From the NCBI GenBank assembly GCA_044352985.1, contig JBILCU010000005.1, positions 124,001 through 188,000 on the forward strand: 64,000 bases of DNA. The letters run 5' to 3'. The position numbers and the translations under genes were made by a program. Shown piece by piece: positions 26,025 to 35,514 of the stretch. This DNA comes from JADJDM01 sp044352985. Lineage in GTDB: Bacteria; Bacteroidota; Bacteroidia; B-17B0; Aurantibacillaceae. Positions within the stretch are counted from its first letter, which is position 1. Every line of letters begins with the position of its first letter. The notes under the pieces were generated by a model. The model had not been told where the DNA came from and did not search any database. It saw nothing but the letters and a program-made list of their open reading frames with translations.

Positions 26025-28223
26025 TCAGAGATTGAACCAATAAACAAGTTTAGCAATAATAGCTTTGTTTTTATTTTGAAAATTAGTTGCAAAATAATTA
26101 TCTGAATAAACAATAAAGAAATCGCTCATTGGTTTAAATCGATATTGTAAACGGGTATTGATATTGAAATTATTGAGTTGTGAATTGTACTGCAAAAAGG
26201 TAGTTAAGAATAGTTTTTTGGTAAAGGTGAGTTCTATTTTTGTCCCTAATAAATCCAGACCTACAATTTGATTTAAAATATTAATTTCATCATGATTATA
26301 GGTTAAACTAAATATCCCATAGGGTTGTTGACGAAAAGAAATTTCTGTTTGATAGCTTAATTTTTTACCAGAGTAATAACTTCCATATTGAACTGTTCCT
26401 CCAAAAATAAATAATTTACGCTGATCGGTTTTAAAGTTAAAAGTAAGATCAGAGTAATAGTAATCTCCTTGACTCAGAAAATTATTTTTATTGCTAAATG
26501 TAACATCAGTTGCGTAAAGCAATTTGGTATAGGTTTGTTGAATCATAAAATAAATGAACGAAGTATTTTTGAAGAGTATTCGTTCAGAAAGTTGCGCTAA
26601 ATAATCGGTTGTTTGGTACTTTTCATTTGCATAATAATCAAGGTAAACATTGGTAGAAAGTCGATTTATTTTTTTTGAAGCAGGGAAAATATTATATGTA
26701 GCAAAAGGTTCCAATCGCCAATACGAATTTCTTATTTGTTCGCCGGTTAATTGATTAACTTGAAAAATACGAGGAGTAAAACCTGTTTCAGCGTTGTAAT
26801 GTTTGTTAACGTATTCATGATTCCAATGAACACTTAAGTTTTGATTTGCATAGCGTAACCAACTTGCATGCGTAAATGCTCCGGCATTTTTAGTTGGCGA
26901 TAAAGAATGATGAAAGAAAAATTTCCCTGTCCATTTATTATCTGCGGTAGCTAAATTGTAATCTAAACCTACAACTCTATTGTAATTTTTACCAAAAACA
27001 CCTGTTGAATCATATTGTTGACGGTTAACAACAATCATGGCAATATTAGAGCGTTCAAAAACATTTCGTTGAAATGCAGCAACAAAATAGTTTTGAGAAA
27101 ACACCTGATTATCATTTATTTTTGTTTCTGCTGTTTGTAAATCCATCAAACCAATTCGCCAATCTTTATTGGGTTTACCGCTTAATCTTAACCCTGACAA
27201 AATAGGAACAATGTTGCCATTGTTAAGACCAATTCTTCTTGAGAAAAAAGGGCGTATTTGCCTAAAACCAAAACTTTGAAACAAATCACTGTTTTCAATA
27301 AAAAACTGGCGCTGTTCGGGGAAAAACAAACTAAAACGGGTTAAGTTAGTTTGCTGACGATCAACCTCAACTTGAGAAAAATCCGGATTAATTGTAAGGT
27401 CTAAATTTAAAGAAGAACTTATTCCGATTTTAGCATCACCACCACCGTTAAATGTTTGCTTGGCTTTCATTTTCAACGACTCCGTTGAAAGCCCCCCAGT
27501 AAGGTACGGAATAAACGAAATATTTGGTCCTGATTTACCTAATAAACTATCAAAATGTAAGGTGCCAGTGTAAGCCAAGGAGGTAACATTGAACTGACGA
27601 GGAACTTTATTCCATACAGAGCTTTCATTACTTTTCAAATCGTTTCTGCAAAAATTAATTCGCCAATCTTTTAAGTTATTTTTAAAACGAATAGACTTAA
27701 ATGGAATTCCCATTTCAGCAATCCAATAATTTTCTTTTCTGCTTACTTCTGCATACCATTTATTGTCCCAAATAACAGATATTTCTGCTTCTCCACCGCC
27801 ATTTGCAACTAAACCTTCTCGTTGAACGCCATATGGATTAACTCCGAAACTAAAACCATTTTGCTTGTCGGAAAAGGGGTCGAAGGTAACTACAAAAACA
27901 TCACTTGATGAATAAGAATAATCACGTTTTAAAGTTTGAATAATATGTTTACCGGGCAAGCTATCATAACAAATTGCTGCAACATAAATCATTGAATGGT
28001 CATAACAAACCATTACCTCCGTTTTGCTTCTAGCTTCGCTGCTGTCGTATGGAAAGTTTTGCCAAAAAGTACTAGTTTTATCTGCTGATTTCCATATTTG
28101 TTCATCTAACAAACCATCTATTTTAATTTTTTCCTTTGTTTTAGATATACTCAAACATGTATATTCTTGGGAGAACATTAAAAAATTAAAAACAAATAAA
28201 AGCTGAAATAAAATCCATTTCAT
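26025..28223 (-). CDS. DUF5916 outer-membrane protein with N-terminal CBM9-like domain
   Basis: Predicted outer-membrane protein. The ATG at 28223 gives 732 residues and a signal peptide (MKWILFQLLFVFNFLMFS); an upstream ATG at 28268 would add 15 residues before it. Residues about 30-180 form the carbohydrate-binding family 9-like domain (IDGLLDEQIWKSADKTSTF, MIYVAAICYDS, FEVTFDPFSD-type strand). The rest is the DUF5916 part: NPDFSQVEVDRQQTNLTRF, FFPEQRQFFIENSDLF, and FFSRRIGL, followed by many amphipathic barrel strands. Function unknown; ligand binding at the cell surface is likely. Confidence 0.85.
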   Translation of the reverse strand: MKWILFQLLFVFNFLMFSQEYTCLSISKTKEKIKIDGLLDEQIWKSADKTSTFWQNFPYDSSEARSKTEVMVCYDHSMIYVAAICYDSLPGKHIIQTLKRDYSYSSSDVFVVTFDPFSDKQNGFSFGVNPYGVQREGLVANGGGEAEISVIWDNKWYAEVSRKENYWIAEMGIPFKSIRFKNNLKDWRINFCRNDLKSNESSVWNKVPRQFNVTSLAYTGTLHFDSLLGKSGPNISFIPYLTGGLSTESLKMKAKQTFNGGGDAKIGISSSLNLDLTINPDFSQVEVDRQQTNLTRFSLFFPEQRQFFIENSDLFQSFGFRQIRPFFSRRIGLNNGNIVPILSGLRLSGKPNKDWRIGLMDLQTAETKINDNQVFSQNYFVAAFQRNVFERSNIAMIVVNRQQYDSTGVFGKNYNRVVGLDYNLATADNKWTGKFFFHHSLSPTKNAGAFTHASWLRYANQNLSVHWNHEYVNKHYNAETGFTPRIFQVNQLTGEQIRNSYWRLEPFATYNIFPASKKINRLSTNVYLDYYANEKYQTTDYLAQLSERILFKNTSFIYFMIQQTYTKLLYATDVTFSNKNNFLSQGDYYYSDLTFNFKTDQRKLFIFGGTVQYGSYYSGKKLSYQTEISFRQQPYGIFSLTYNHDEINILNQIVGLDLLGTKIELTFTKKLFLTTFLQYNSQLNNFNINTRLQYRFKPMSDFFIVYSDNYFATNFQNKNKAIIAKLVYWFNL

Positions 28224-28392
28224 TTTTTCAAATTTAAATGAATTTGTGAAATGAAAATCTCTTTCCATTTTTGTTTATCAATACTCGCTCTTTATACAAG
28301 AAGTCTGAATGAATTTTTTACCCAACTAACACCTTAAAAGGGATTAAAAATGAGAAAAATTATTTTTATAACCGATAAACAAATAAGTCATT

Positions 28393-28400
28393 TATCTTTG
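28393..28400 (+). promoter_or_regulatory. Probable -7 box upstream of galE
   Basis: TATCTTTG matches TAnnTTTG and lies 15 bp before the galE ATG, predicting a leader of about 11 nt. The -33 region is T-rich without a clean TTG. Confidence 0.4.
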
Positions 28401-28415
28401 CTATCATTTTAAACT

Positions 28416-29435
28416 ATGAACAAAACAATTTTAGTTACTGGAGGTTCTGGCTATATTGGTTCACATACAATCGTAGAATTAATTGCACAATCATATGATG
28501 TTGTTTCAATTGATAACCAAAGTAACTCATCAATTCAGGCATACGAAAACATTTCTAAAATTACAGGAAAACAAATTCAACATTATTCTATTGACATTTG
28601 CGATAAGGAAGTTTTAGAATTGGTTTTTAAAAAGCATGAATTTGCAGGAATAATTCATTTTGCAGCGTTTAAGGCTGTTGGAGAATCAGTTGAACAACCA
28701 TTAAAATATTATCATAACAATATCAGTTCATTAGTTACGATATTGGAATTAAGTAAAAAACACAAGGTAAATAATTTAATTTTTTCGTCGAGTTGTTCGG
28801 TATATGGCAACATTGATAAATTACCGGTTGATGAAAACACGCCTTTACCAAAAGCAGAATCGCCATATGCCTACACTAAACAAATTGGTGAGGTAATGAT
28901 TGAAGATTTTTGCAAAGTGAACGCTAATTACAATGCAATTGCCTTACGCTATTTTAATCCGGTTGGCGCCCACGAAAGCGGTTATATTGGGGAATCTCCA
29001 ATTAATAAACCCAATAATCTTGTGCCTATTATTACAGGAACAGCAATTGGAAAAATCAATCATCTAACAGTTTACGGAAATGATTATCCAACACGAGATG
29101 GTACTTGCATTAGAGATTACATTCATGTTTCTGATATTGCCATTGCACATGTAAGTGCGATGAATATGTTATTGACTAACAAGCAAACTAAAAATTATGA
29201 CGTGATTAATTTAGGCAGCGGAAATGGCGTAACAGTACTGGAAATGATTGATGCATTTGAAAAAGTTTCGAAACAAAAATTAAACTTTAAAATAGGAGAT
29301 CGCCGACCAGGTGATGTAATTGCTGTGTATGCAGATAATAGTAAAGCGCAACAACTACTTAATTGGAAATGCAAGTATGATGTTGAGGCGATGATGGAAA
29401 CTGCTTGGCGATGGGAAAAAAATATTAAAGATTAA
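28416..29435 (+). CDS. galE: UDP-glucose 4-epimerase
   Basis: Interconverts UDP-glucose and UDP-galactose, supplying galactose for envelope glycans or feeding galactose into glycolysis. The 339-residue extended SDR has VTGGSGYIGSHT at residues 6-17, IIHFAAFKAVGESV, FSSSCSVYGN, and the catalytic YAYTKQIGE (YxxxK). RYFNPVGAHESGYIGE and RDYIHVSDIAIAH are typical of GalE rather than related epimerases. It ends 11 bp inside the convergent hisS gene, a tail-to-tail overlap. Confidence 0.95.
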   Translation: MNKTILVTGGSGYIGSHTIVELIAQSYDVVSIDNQSNSSIQAYENISKITGKQIQHYSIDICDKEVLELVFKKHEFAGIIHFAAFKAVGESVEQPLKYYHNNISSLVTILELSKKHKVNNLIFSSSCSVYGNIDKLPVDENTPLPKAESPYAYTKQIGEVMIEDFCKVNANYNAIALRYFNPVGAHESGYIGESPINKPNNLVPIITGTAIGKINHLTVYGNDYPTRDGTCIRDYIHVSDIAIAHVSAMNMLLTNKQTKNYDVINLGSGNGVTVLEMIDAFEKVSKQKLNFKIGDRRPGDVIAVYADNSKAQQLLNWKCKYDVEAMMETAWRWEKNIKD

Positions 29436-30807
29436 TTGCTTTCACCACTTCGTTTATAGAACAACTTTGTTGTTCGCCGGTTTTCATGTTTTTAATTTTG
29501 ATAGTCCCTGAATTTATTTCCTCACTACCAACAATACCAACGAAGGGGATTTTTTTCTTATCGGCATAATCAAATTGCTTTTTGATTTTTGCAAAGTCAG
29601 GATAAATTTCCGCATTAATTCCTGATTTCCTAAGTTGATAGATTAAAGGCAACAAATAGTGTTGTTCTGTTTCTCCGAAGTTTATAAATAAAATATCTGA
29701 AGAGCTGTTTTGGTTAATGTGTTCAGGAAATAAATTCATTTCATTCATCACATCTAGTATTCTATCAACACCAAATGAAATACCCACTCCACTCATATTT
29801 TTTAAACCAAAAATTCCGGTTAAATCATCGTATCTTCCACCACCGGTTATACTACTACTTAATGTACCGGTTAATGATTTTACTTCAAAAATTGCACCTG
29901 TATAATAATTTAAACCTCTTGCAAGTGTAATATCTAATTCTAACTGAGCAGTACTCAAACCAATAGCTTCAGTTTCCTTAATTAAAAAAGCTAATTCTTC
30001 AATTCCATTTTTGCCAATTTCAGAACCCGCAAGCAGATGATTTAATTGCGAGAGTTTATCGGAGTTCGTACCTCTAATTTCAAAAACAGGATCAATTAAT
30101 TCTATGGCTTTTTCAGATAATCCTTTAGAAATTAATTCATTAATTACTTCTTGTTTACCAATTTTATCCAACTTATCAATTGCAACAGTAATGTCAACAA
30201 TTTTTTCGGATGAACCGATTATTTCAGCTATTCCGGATAAGATTTTACGATTATTTAATTTAATGCAAACCGGAATGTTCAAACCCGAAAAAACTTCATC
30301 CATTAATTTAATTAACTCAATTTCATTGAGTAATGATTGGCTTCCAATCATGTCTGCATCGCACTGATAAAATTCACGGTAGCGTCCTTTTTGTGGTTTA
30401 TCGGCACGCCAAACGGGTTGTATTTGAAATCGGCGAAATGGAAAAGTAATTTCATGCTGATGCATCACTACATAACGTGCAAACGGAACGGTTAAATCAT
30501 ATCTTAAAGCGCGTTCAGTTAACACATCCGAGTTACGTGCCTGTTCAAGACTCAATGAAAATTCTTTTTGTAAGGTTTCTTTGTTTTTAGATTCGTGAAT
30601 TCTGCTATTTAAAATTTTAAATAATAACTGATCACCTTCTTCGCCATATTTACCAGTAAGCGATGATAAATTCTCCATGGCCGGAGTTTCTATTTGTTCA
30701 AATCCAAATAATTGGAATTGTTTTTTAATGGTATCAAAAATAAAATTTCTTTTCTGCATTTCTGCAGGATTCATGTCGCGTGTTCCTTTTGGGATAGAAG
30801 GTTTCAT
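29425..30807 (-). CDS. hisS: Histidyl-tRNA synthetase
   Basis: Charges tRNA-His with histidine. The 460-residue class II synthetase has motif 1 in KGTRDMNPAEMQKRNFIFD, motif 2 in FRRFQIQPVWRADKPQKGRYREFYQCD, the histidine A box LARGLNYYTGAIFEV near 288-302, motif 3 (GVGISFGVDRIL), and a C-terminal anticodon-binding domain with LLPLIYQLRKSGINAEIYPD. The hemF gene lies 7 bp upstream on the same strand, so these may be cotranscribed with hemF. Overlaps the galE tail by 11 bp. Confidence 0.96.
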   Translation of the reverse strand: MKPSIPKGTRDMNPAEMQKRNFIFDTIKKQFQLFGFEQIETPAMENLSSLTGKYGEEGDQLLFKILNSRIHESKNKETLQKEFSLSLEQARNSDVLTERALRYDLTVPFARYVVMHQHEITFPFRRFQIQPVWRADKPQKGRYREFYQCDADMIGSQSLLNEIELIKLMDEVFSGLNIPVCIKLNNRKILSGIAEIIGSSEKIVDITVAIDKLDKIGKQEVINELISKGLSEKAIELIDPVFEIRGTNSDKLSQLNHLLAGSEIGKNGIEELAFLIKETEAIGLSTAQLELDITLARGLNYYTGAIFEVKSLTGTLSSSITGGGRYDDLTGIFGLKNMSGVGISFGVDRILDVMNEMNLFPEHINQNSSSDILFINFGETEQHYLLPLIYQLRKSGINAEIYPDFAKIKKQFDYADKKKIPFVGIVGSEEINSGTIKIKNMKTGEQQSCSINEVVKAINL

Positions 30808-30814
30808 GCTAAAT

Positions 30815-31747
30815 TCAATTTTTATGATTTATAAAATCAATTTCTTTTTTTAATAACTGTAATGTGATTTCTTCTGAAGAATTTTTTTCAGGATGAAAAT
30901 TATATTGCCATGAAGCATGCTGTGGCAAACTCATTAGAATGGATTCTATTCGCCCATTTGTTTCCAAGCCAAATTTAGTTCCTTTATCGTAAACTAAATT
31001 AAACTCCACATATCTTCCTCTACGCAATAACTGCCAATTTTTATTTTCCTCGTTATAACTTTTATTTTTATTCTTCTGTACAATTTTAAGATAGGTTGGC
31101 GCAAATGCTTCTCCAACTGCTTTCCAGAATTGAATCAATTTTAAAAATTCATCTTCGTTTTGATCGGTTAAACGGTCGAAAAATATTCCGCCAATGCCAC
31201 GCGTTTCATTTCTGTGTTTGATAAAAAAATAATCATCAGCCCATTTTTTAAATTTCGGATAATACTCCGGACTAAATTGATCACACACCTTTTTTAGTTC
31301 AGTATGAAAAAATGCTGCATCATCTAAGTTAATGTAGTGAGGAGTTAAATCAATTCCACCACCCAACCATCTCACGCCATTACTCATTTCGAAGTAACGG
31401 ATGTTCATGTGAATTATAGGGACAAATGGATTTTGAGGATGTATAACAATAGAAACACCGGTTGCAAAAAAAGTTGAGTTTGTTTGTTCATGTGCAAGTA
31501 AACTGTGTTCATTTTCACTCATTAAAAAATCAGGTGTTTTGCCATGCACGGCAGAAAAAGCAACACCACCTTTTTCAAAAACATTTCCTTTTTCAATAAT
31601 ACGAGTTATTCCACCACCACCTTCTTCTCTTTTCCATTGATCTACTAAAAAAGTGGATGAACCATCTTCATTTTCGAGTTGAGAACAAATTGACGATTGT
31701 AATGTTTTTAGCCAATCGGAGAGTTGATATTTTAATTCAGAATTCAT
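30815..31747 (-). CDS. hemF: Oxygen-dependent coproporphyrinogen III oxidase
   Basis: Converts coproporphyrinogen III to protoporphyrinogen IX with O2, consistent with aerobic haem synthesis. The 310-residue protein shows the HemF signatures: EEGGGGITRII, FEKGGVAFSAVHG, GVSIVIHPQNPFVPIIHMNIRYFE, WLGGGIDLTPHYIN, RGIGGIFFDRL, RGRYVEFNLVYDKGTKFGL. Start codon overlaps the stop of the LysM gene by one base (TAATG), so translation is likely coupled. With hemB elsewhere in the window it supports a complete haem pathway. Confidence 0.96.
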   Translation of the reverse strand: MNSELKYQLSDWLKTLQSSICSQLENEDGSSTFLVDQWKREEGGGGITRIIEKGNVFEKGGVAFSAVHGKTPDFLMSENEHSLLAHEQTNSTFFATGVSIVIHPQNPFVPIIHMNIRYFEMSNGVRWLGGGIDLTPHYINLDDAAFFHTELKKVCDQFSPEYYPKFKKWADDYFFIKHRNETRGIGGIFFDRLTDQNEDEFLKLIQFWKAVGEAFAPTYLKIVQKNKNKSYNEENKNWQLLRRGRYVEFNLVYDKGTKFGLETNGRIESILMSLPQHASWQYNFHPEKNSSEEITLQLLKKEIDFINHKN

Positions 31748-33663
31748 TAATGAATTTTTACAAATTTGTAATCTTGATATTGAATTAATTTCAATGATTT
31801 ATTATCAAAACCTGTTTTGGAACTAGGCCTGAAAAAATGAAAATCCATTGTCAATCCTTTTTCTTCAATTCTATCGAGGTATTGATAAAATCCTTTACCA
31901 TATGTTTTTAATTGTTTAGCATAGAACAATCCAATATCAATGCCTTGAAAATAATAATCACTAGGATCAGTTGCGTAAATTTTTTGATAGTACTCAATTG
32001 CTTTACTTATTTCCGGATTGGTAATATCAATATAATTTGGACTTGGAAAAATAAAATGAAGGCGATTTAAATAATCTGCATCTAAATTCTCTAATTCAGT
32101 CCATTTTTTTAAACCTATTGCAATGTTATTATCATTTTTATCATTTATAGATCGGCTTAAACGAGTAAGCAAATCCGTTAAGTATAATTCATCTTCAGAG
32201 ATAATAATAAAATAATTCTTCCTTGATGCAGAAAAATTTACTTTCTCAAAACTGCTACTTTTTATTTCTAAAACGGTATCTGAAATTGGCCGTTTTTTAT
32301 CTTTCAAAAATTCGTTGTATTTACTTTTGAAAGCTTTAACCAATGTTTGTTCTTTTGATTTTCCGCTATTAATTACAATCACATTAGCCCTTTCCATTGA
32401 ATCTATTATGAATTCAGCCAATGATTCAATTAATGTAACATTAGATGGTGTGGTTTTACTTGCATGTTGGTTCTCAAATAAAATTTTGTTTTGCTGAGTA
32501 AATGGTGAAACAACAGGTTTATTTAAAGACTTACATTGATCGGCAACCATTTTAAACATGGAGTTGTAAACAGGGCCGATACATAAATCAAGGTCTTTAA
32601 ACTTTTGCTGTTCAAACACAGAAATTAATTTTCCTGAATCGCGTTCACTTACATCAAATAACTCTAATTGAAAATTAGAAGAACTGGCTGTATTTGCTAA
32701 TGCATAATTTATTCCTTCGTAAAAATCAACAGAAATATTTTGCTGCTCAGGGAAATTTTGTTTTTGTTCAGCCAGTTTATCAATTTCAATATAACTTGTT
32801 TCATCAAATTTAAACGGGAGCATCAACCCAATTTTATACGTATTTTTTTTAACGAGTTGAGAGGTGTCAATTGGTTTTTCTTTTAAAACACTTAGTGGTT
32901 TGATATCGTTAATTTGAATGCCTTCATTTTTTTGCTTTACAGTATCAAGCAAGTTATTTATTGTGTTCGCTTTTTTTGTGTAGTAAAGCTTTATTAATTG
33001 ATTTTTTCTTATGCCTTGTTTGGCTTCCGGGTTTAAATCATAGAATTCATTTTCACTCATTCCCGTCATCATTAATATGGAAGTAATATTGTCTTCCTCT
33101 TTAATCTGATAAATTTCAGGCCTTGTGATATTATTAGTGGTTGAAGTAGTAGTTGTGTTTTTTATCTCCACATTTTTGATTTCAATTTTCTTTGTTTCTT
33201 CAAATTTCACATTAAGAAACTGACCTTCCTTTAAACCGTCTTTCAATATTGGATTTAATGAAATAAGTTGTTCTTGATTGAGGTTATATTTTTTGCAAAT
33301 AGAATAAATTGTTTCTCCTTTAATTACTTTGTGCGAAGTAGAGTTTGGCTGTATTGAGGAATTTTTTTCCGGCTGTTGATTTTCTTTTTTAACGGGAGAA
33401 GATTTGGTGATTGGGATTTTCAATTCCTGCCCAGTTTTAATGCCATCAATTGCATCCGGATTTTCCATAATGATTGAATTTAATTCAACATTATACAATT
33501 TTGCAATCGCATATAAACTTTGACCTTTTTCAACTTTATGCGTTTTGTAATTTTTAACCGAATTAGATTCGCCATTTTCATTTTTCTGAGCAAATCCTTT
33601 TTCTATAGATAAAAAAGAAAATGTAGTGATTAGTGAAAGATAAATTAGGTAGTGAAATTTCAT
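31747..33663 (-). CDS. LysM-repeat protein with periplasmic-binding-like C-terminal domain
   Basis: Exported 638-residue protein with a signal peptide (residues 1-25, ending GFA). Three LysM repeats follow: about 40-85 (HKVEKGQSLYAIAKLYNVEL), 108-152 (HKVIKGETIYSICKKYNLNQ) and 182-228 (YQIKEEDNITSILMMTGMSE, more diverged). LysM binds peptidoglycan GlcNAc. From about 275 the protein resembles a type I periplasmic-binding fold (YKIGLMLPFKFDETSY, LFDVSERDSGK, KPVVSPFTQQNKILF). It is probably a peptidoglycan-attached periplasmic protein; ligand unknown. Translationally coupled to hemF by a 1-base overlap. Confidence 0.85.
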   Translation of the reverse strand: MKFHYLIYLSLITTFSFLSIEKGFAQKNENGESNSVKNYKTHKVEKGQSLYAIAKLYNVELNSIIMENPDAIDGIKTGQELKIPITKSSPVKKENQQPEKNSSIQPNSTSHKVIKGETIYSICKKYNLNQEQLISLNPILKDGLKEGQFLNVKFEETKKIEIKNVEIKNTTTTSTTNNITRPEIYQIKEEDNITSILMMTGMSENEFYDLNPEAKQGIRKNQLIKLYYTKKANTINNLLDTVKQKNEGIQINDIKPLSVLKEKPIDTSQLVKKNTYKIGLMLPFKFDETSYIEIDKLAEQKQNFPEQQNISVDFYEGINYALANTASSSNFQLELFDVSERDSGKLISVFEQQKFKDLDLCIGPVYNSMFKMVADQCKSLNKPVVSPFTQQNKILFENQHASKTTPSNVTLIESLAEFIIDSMERANVIVINSGKSKEQTLVKAFKSKYNEFLKDKKRPISDTVLEIKSSSFEKVNFSASRKNYFIIISEDELYLTDLLTRLSRSINDKNDNNIAIGLKKWTELENLDADYLNRLHFIFPSPNYIDITNPEISKAIEYYQKIYATDPSDYYFQGIDIGLFYAKQLKTYGKGFYQYLDRIEEKGLTMDFHFFRPSSKTGFDNKSLKLIQYQDYKFVKIH

Positions 33664-33714
33664 AAAGTATAAAGTACAAATATAATTCCAAATTGTGGAA
33701 AGCTATCAAAGAAA

Positions 33715-34146
33715 TTAATTTCTTTCTTCTTCAAAATCTGGTGCAAAAATAAAGATGTGTGCAAATGCAACAATAAATGCCCCTAAAGTTTGTTCAGTAA
33801 TTTGCCAGATTAAATCTACAATTAATATTTCAACAGAATACGGTTTTGAAAATCCAATGCCAATTACTGAGGTAATGGCAAATAATAAAAATCCAAACAC
33901 ACTACCAACAACAAGCGCTCTAAGGTGTAAATTTTTAATTTTTTTATGGATTCGCTTGTGTTCAAAAATCTTGGTTAAAACAAATGAAATTACAATGTAT
34001 ACCAAGGCAGAAAACAACATAAAAATACCTTTAGGATATTGAATTTTGTAGAAATCGTTAGATAAAATGCCATGCCAGCAATAGAAAGCAGAATACATGA
34101 CTATTGCACTTACAATCCAAGCTATAACAAATCTTAAATTTGGCAT
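33715..34146 (-). CDS. Four-helix integral membrane protein, unknown
   Basis: The ATG at 34146 gives 143 residues with four hydrophobic segments (about 5-22, 40-62, 80-100 and 112-133) separated by short loops, one strongly basic (KRIHKKIKNLHLRAL), implying that loop is cytoplasmic. Acidic C-terminus (DFEEERN). I do not recognise a family. It lies 31 bp after rsmE on the same strand and 51 bp before the LysM gene, so it may be transcribed with either. Confidence 0.65.
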   Translation of the reverse strand: MPNLRFVIAWIVSAIVMYSAFYCWHGILSNDFYKIQYPKGIFMLFSALVYIVISFVLTKIFEHKRIHKKIKNLHLRALVVGSVFGFLLFAITSVIGIGFSKPYSVEILIVDLIWQITEQTLGAFIVAFAHIFIFAPDFEEERN

Positions 34147-34177
34147 TTTATAGTACAAAGATAATCTTATAACAATG

Positions 34178-34888
34178 TTAAAGGTTATTTAAAAACGAAA
34201 AAAAGTGAACAATACTTAATCCTGCTGTTTCTGTTCTTAACCTTGATTTCCCTAAGCTGATTTCTTTAAAATTAAATGCTTGCGCTTGAGAAATTTCATT
34301 TTCTGAAAAATCACCTTCAGGTCCTACTAAAACTATTGAATTAGTGTTTTTCGTAATTTCCTTACCTAAAAATGGAAGATTTTCTTTTCGGCAATGTGCA
34401 ATAAATTTATCACTAGGTGAACTTGAATGCATTTTTAAAAAACTTGCTAAATCTACTGCGTCATTAATTTTAGGAAAATTAAATTTAAGTGATTGTTTAG
34501 AAGCGCTTTCAGTAATTTTTTTAATTCTATCGGTTTTAATAATTCTTCTTTCAGAATTTGAACAAATAATGAAACTAATTTCATTTATACCCAGCTCAGT
34601 AGCTTTTTCGGCCAGCCATTCAATTCTATCGTTATTCTTAGTAGGAGCGATAGCAAGATGCAAATAATATTCCCAAGACTTGGGTTTAATTTCATTAGCT
34701 AATATTTCGAGTGTAATCTTTTTTTGATTTGCTAAAGTGATTATGCCTTTAAATAAATTTCCTTCGCCATCAGTTACCCATAATTCATCGTTTACTTTTT
34801 TTCGTAAAACTTTGAAGCAATGATGCGATTCTTCTTCAGTTAATTCAATTTGAGTATTATTTATCTGTTTTCCTATAAATAACTGCAT
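34178..34888 (-). CDS. rsmE: 16S rRNA (uracil-1498-N3)-methyltransferase
   Basis: Methylates U1498 in helix 44 of 16S rRNA. The 236-residue SPOUT protein has an N-terminal PUA-like domain (ELTEEESHHCFKVLRKK, near residues 17-33), a central KNNDRIEWLAEKATELGI segment, and the SAM-binding knot VLVGPEGDFSENEI followed by ISLGKSRLRTETAGL, which are the conserved RsmE signatures. Its start lies just left of the divergent tat promoter region. Confidence 0.96.
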   Translation of the reverse strand: MQLFIGKQINNTQIELTEEESHHCFKVLRKKVNDELWVTDGEGNLFKGIITLANQKKITLEILANEIKPKSWEYYLHLAIAPTKNNDRIEWLAEKATELGINEISFIICSNSERRIIKTDRIKKITESASKQSLKFNFPKINDAVDLASFLKMHSSSPSDKFIAHCRKENLPFLGKEITKNTNSIVLVGPEGDFSENEISQAQAFNFKEISLGKSRLRTETAGLSIVHFFSFLNNL

Positions 34889-34944
34889 AATAAATGGTTT
34901 TAGAAGAGAAACAGAACAAATATACGTTTATACCTTTAAAGTAT

Positions 34945-34952
34945 TACTTTTG
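34945..34952 (+). promoter_or_regulatory. -7 box for the small-protein/tatA transcript
   Basis: TACTTTTG matches TAnnTTTG. Where the same box precedes tRNA-Ser and the SRP RNA the RNA begins about five bases later; applied here, transcription would begin at about 34957. That argues for the ATG at 34975 rather than upstream ATGs as the start of the small protein. Confidence 0.45.
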
Positions 34953-34974
34953 CAATATGCAGAACGAAGATAAT

Positions 34975-35082
34975 ATGTACGAATTTGGTTTATCCGAATT
35001 TTTTGTATTGGCAATAGTTATAATCGTATTTTGTTTGGGCATATATACATTAATAAAGTTTATGAAAAGTAAAGATTTTTAA
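34975..35082 (+). CDS. Small single-TM protein upstream of tatA
   Basis: Predicted 35-residue membrane peptide: MYEFGLSEF, then a hydrophobic helix (FVLAIVIIVFCLGIYTLI) and a basic tail KFMKSKDF, giving an N-out or N-in single-pass protein. It ends 2 bp before tatA starts, so it is cotranslated with it. ATGs at 34957 and further upstream are in frame but lie at or before the predicted transcription start. No family recognised; its tight coupling suggests a link to TatA or to membrane biogenesis, but this is inference. Confidence 0.55.
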   Translation: MYEFGLSEFFVLAIVIIVFCLGIYTLIKFMKSKDF

Positions 35083-35084
35083 CA

Positions 35085-35396
35085 ATGAACGCAGTATATT
35101 TATTCTTGAATTTAGGTGGAGGCGAAGTATTTTTAGTACTTGTAGTAATTCTTTTATTATTTGGAGGGAAAGGTGTTCCTACTATTGCTCGTACACTTGG
35201 TAAAGGCATAAGAGAATTTAAAGATGCCACTAATGGCATTCAAAGAGATCTTCAAAATCAGGCTAACAATATTAAGCAAGAAGTAATGAATCAAACTAAA
35301 GTTGTGCATGAACAGGCGCAACAAGTAAATCAAACAATTTCTTCAAATAGTCCGCAAAGTAGAGTGGAAGAAAAAACTTCTACTGAAAAAGCTTAA
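35085..35396 (+). CDS. tatA: Twin-arginine translocase subunit TatA/E
   Basis: Forms the protein-conducting part of the Tat pathway, which exports folded proteins. The 103-residue protein has the short N-terminal transmembrane helix (EVFLVLVVILLLFGG), the FGGKGVPTIARTLGKGIREFK hinge and amphipathic helix diagnostic of TatA/E, and a polar, Gln/Ser-rich C-terminal tail. No tatC is within the window. The SRP RNA gene converges on it 19 bp downstream. Confidence 0.92.
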   Translation: MNAVYLFLNLGGGEVFLVLVVILLLFGGKGVPTIARTLGKGIREFKDATNGIQRDLQNQANNIKQEVMNQTKVVHEQAQQVNQTISSNSPQSRVEEKTSTEKA

Positions 35397-35414
35397 CAAA
35401 TAGGCATAAAAAAA

Positions 35415-35510
35415 GGGTAAGCTACTTTCATCGCACCGCTACAACCGTCTACCCTTGCTTTGTTCCCAACCTGGGGGATTTAACAGGAGCTGGTCGTGAA
35501 AGACTTACCC
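35415..35510 (-). ncRNA. ffs: Bacterial small signal recognition particle RNA (4.5S type)
   Basis: Read on the minus strand, GGGTAAG (35510-35504) pairs with CTTACCC (35421-35415) to close the molecule, and the apical domain contains CAGG, TTG-GGAA-CAA and AGCA in the order CAGG-stem-GGAA-stem-AGCA. This is the conserved Ffh-binding hairpin with its GGAA tetraloop and asymmetric loop. A run of seven T follows the 3' end (terminator). It partners Ffh in targeting membrane proteins. A TAGTTTTG promoter box lies 5 bp upstream of the 5' end. Confidence 0.88.
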
Positions 35511-35514
35511 ACCG

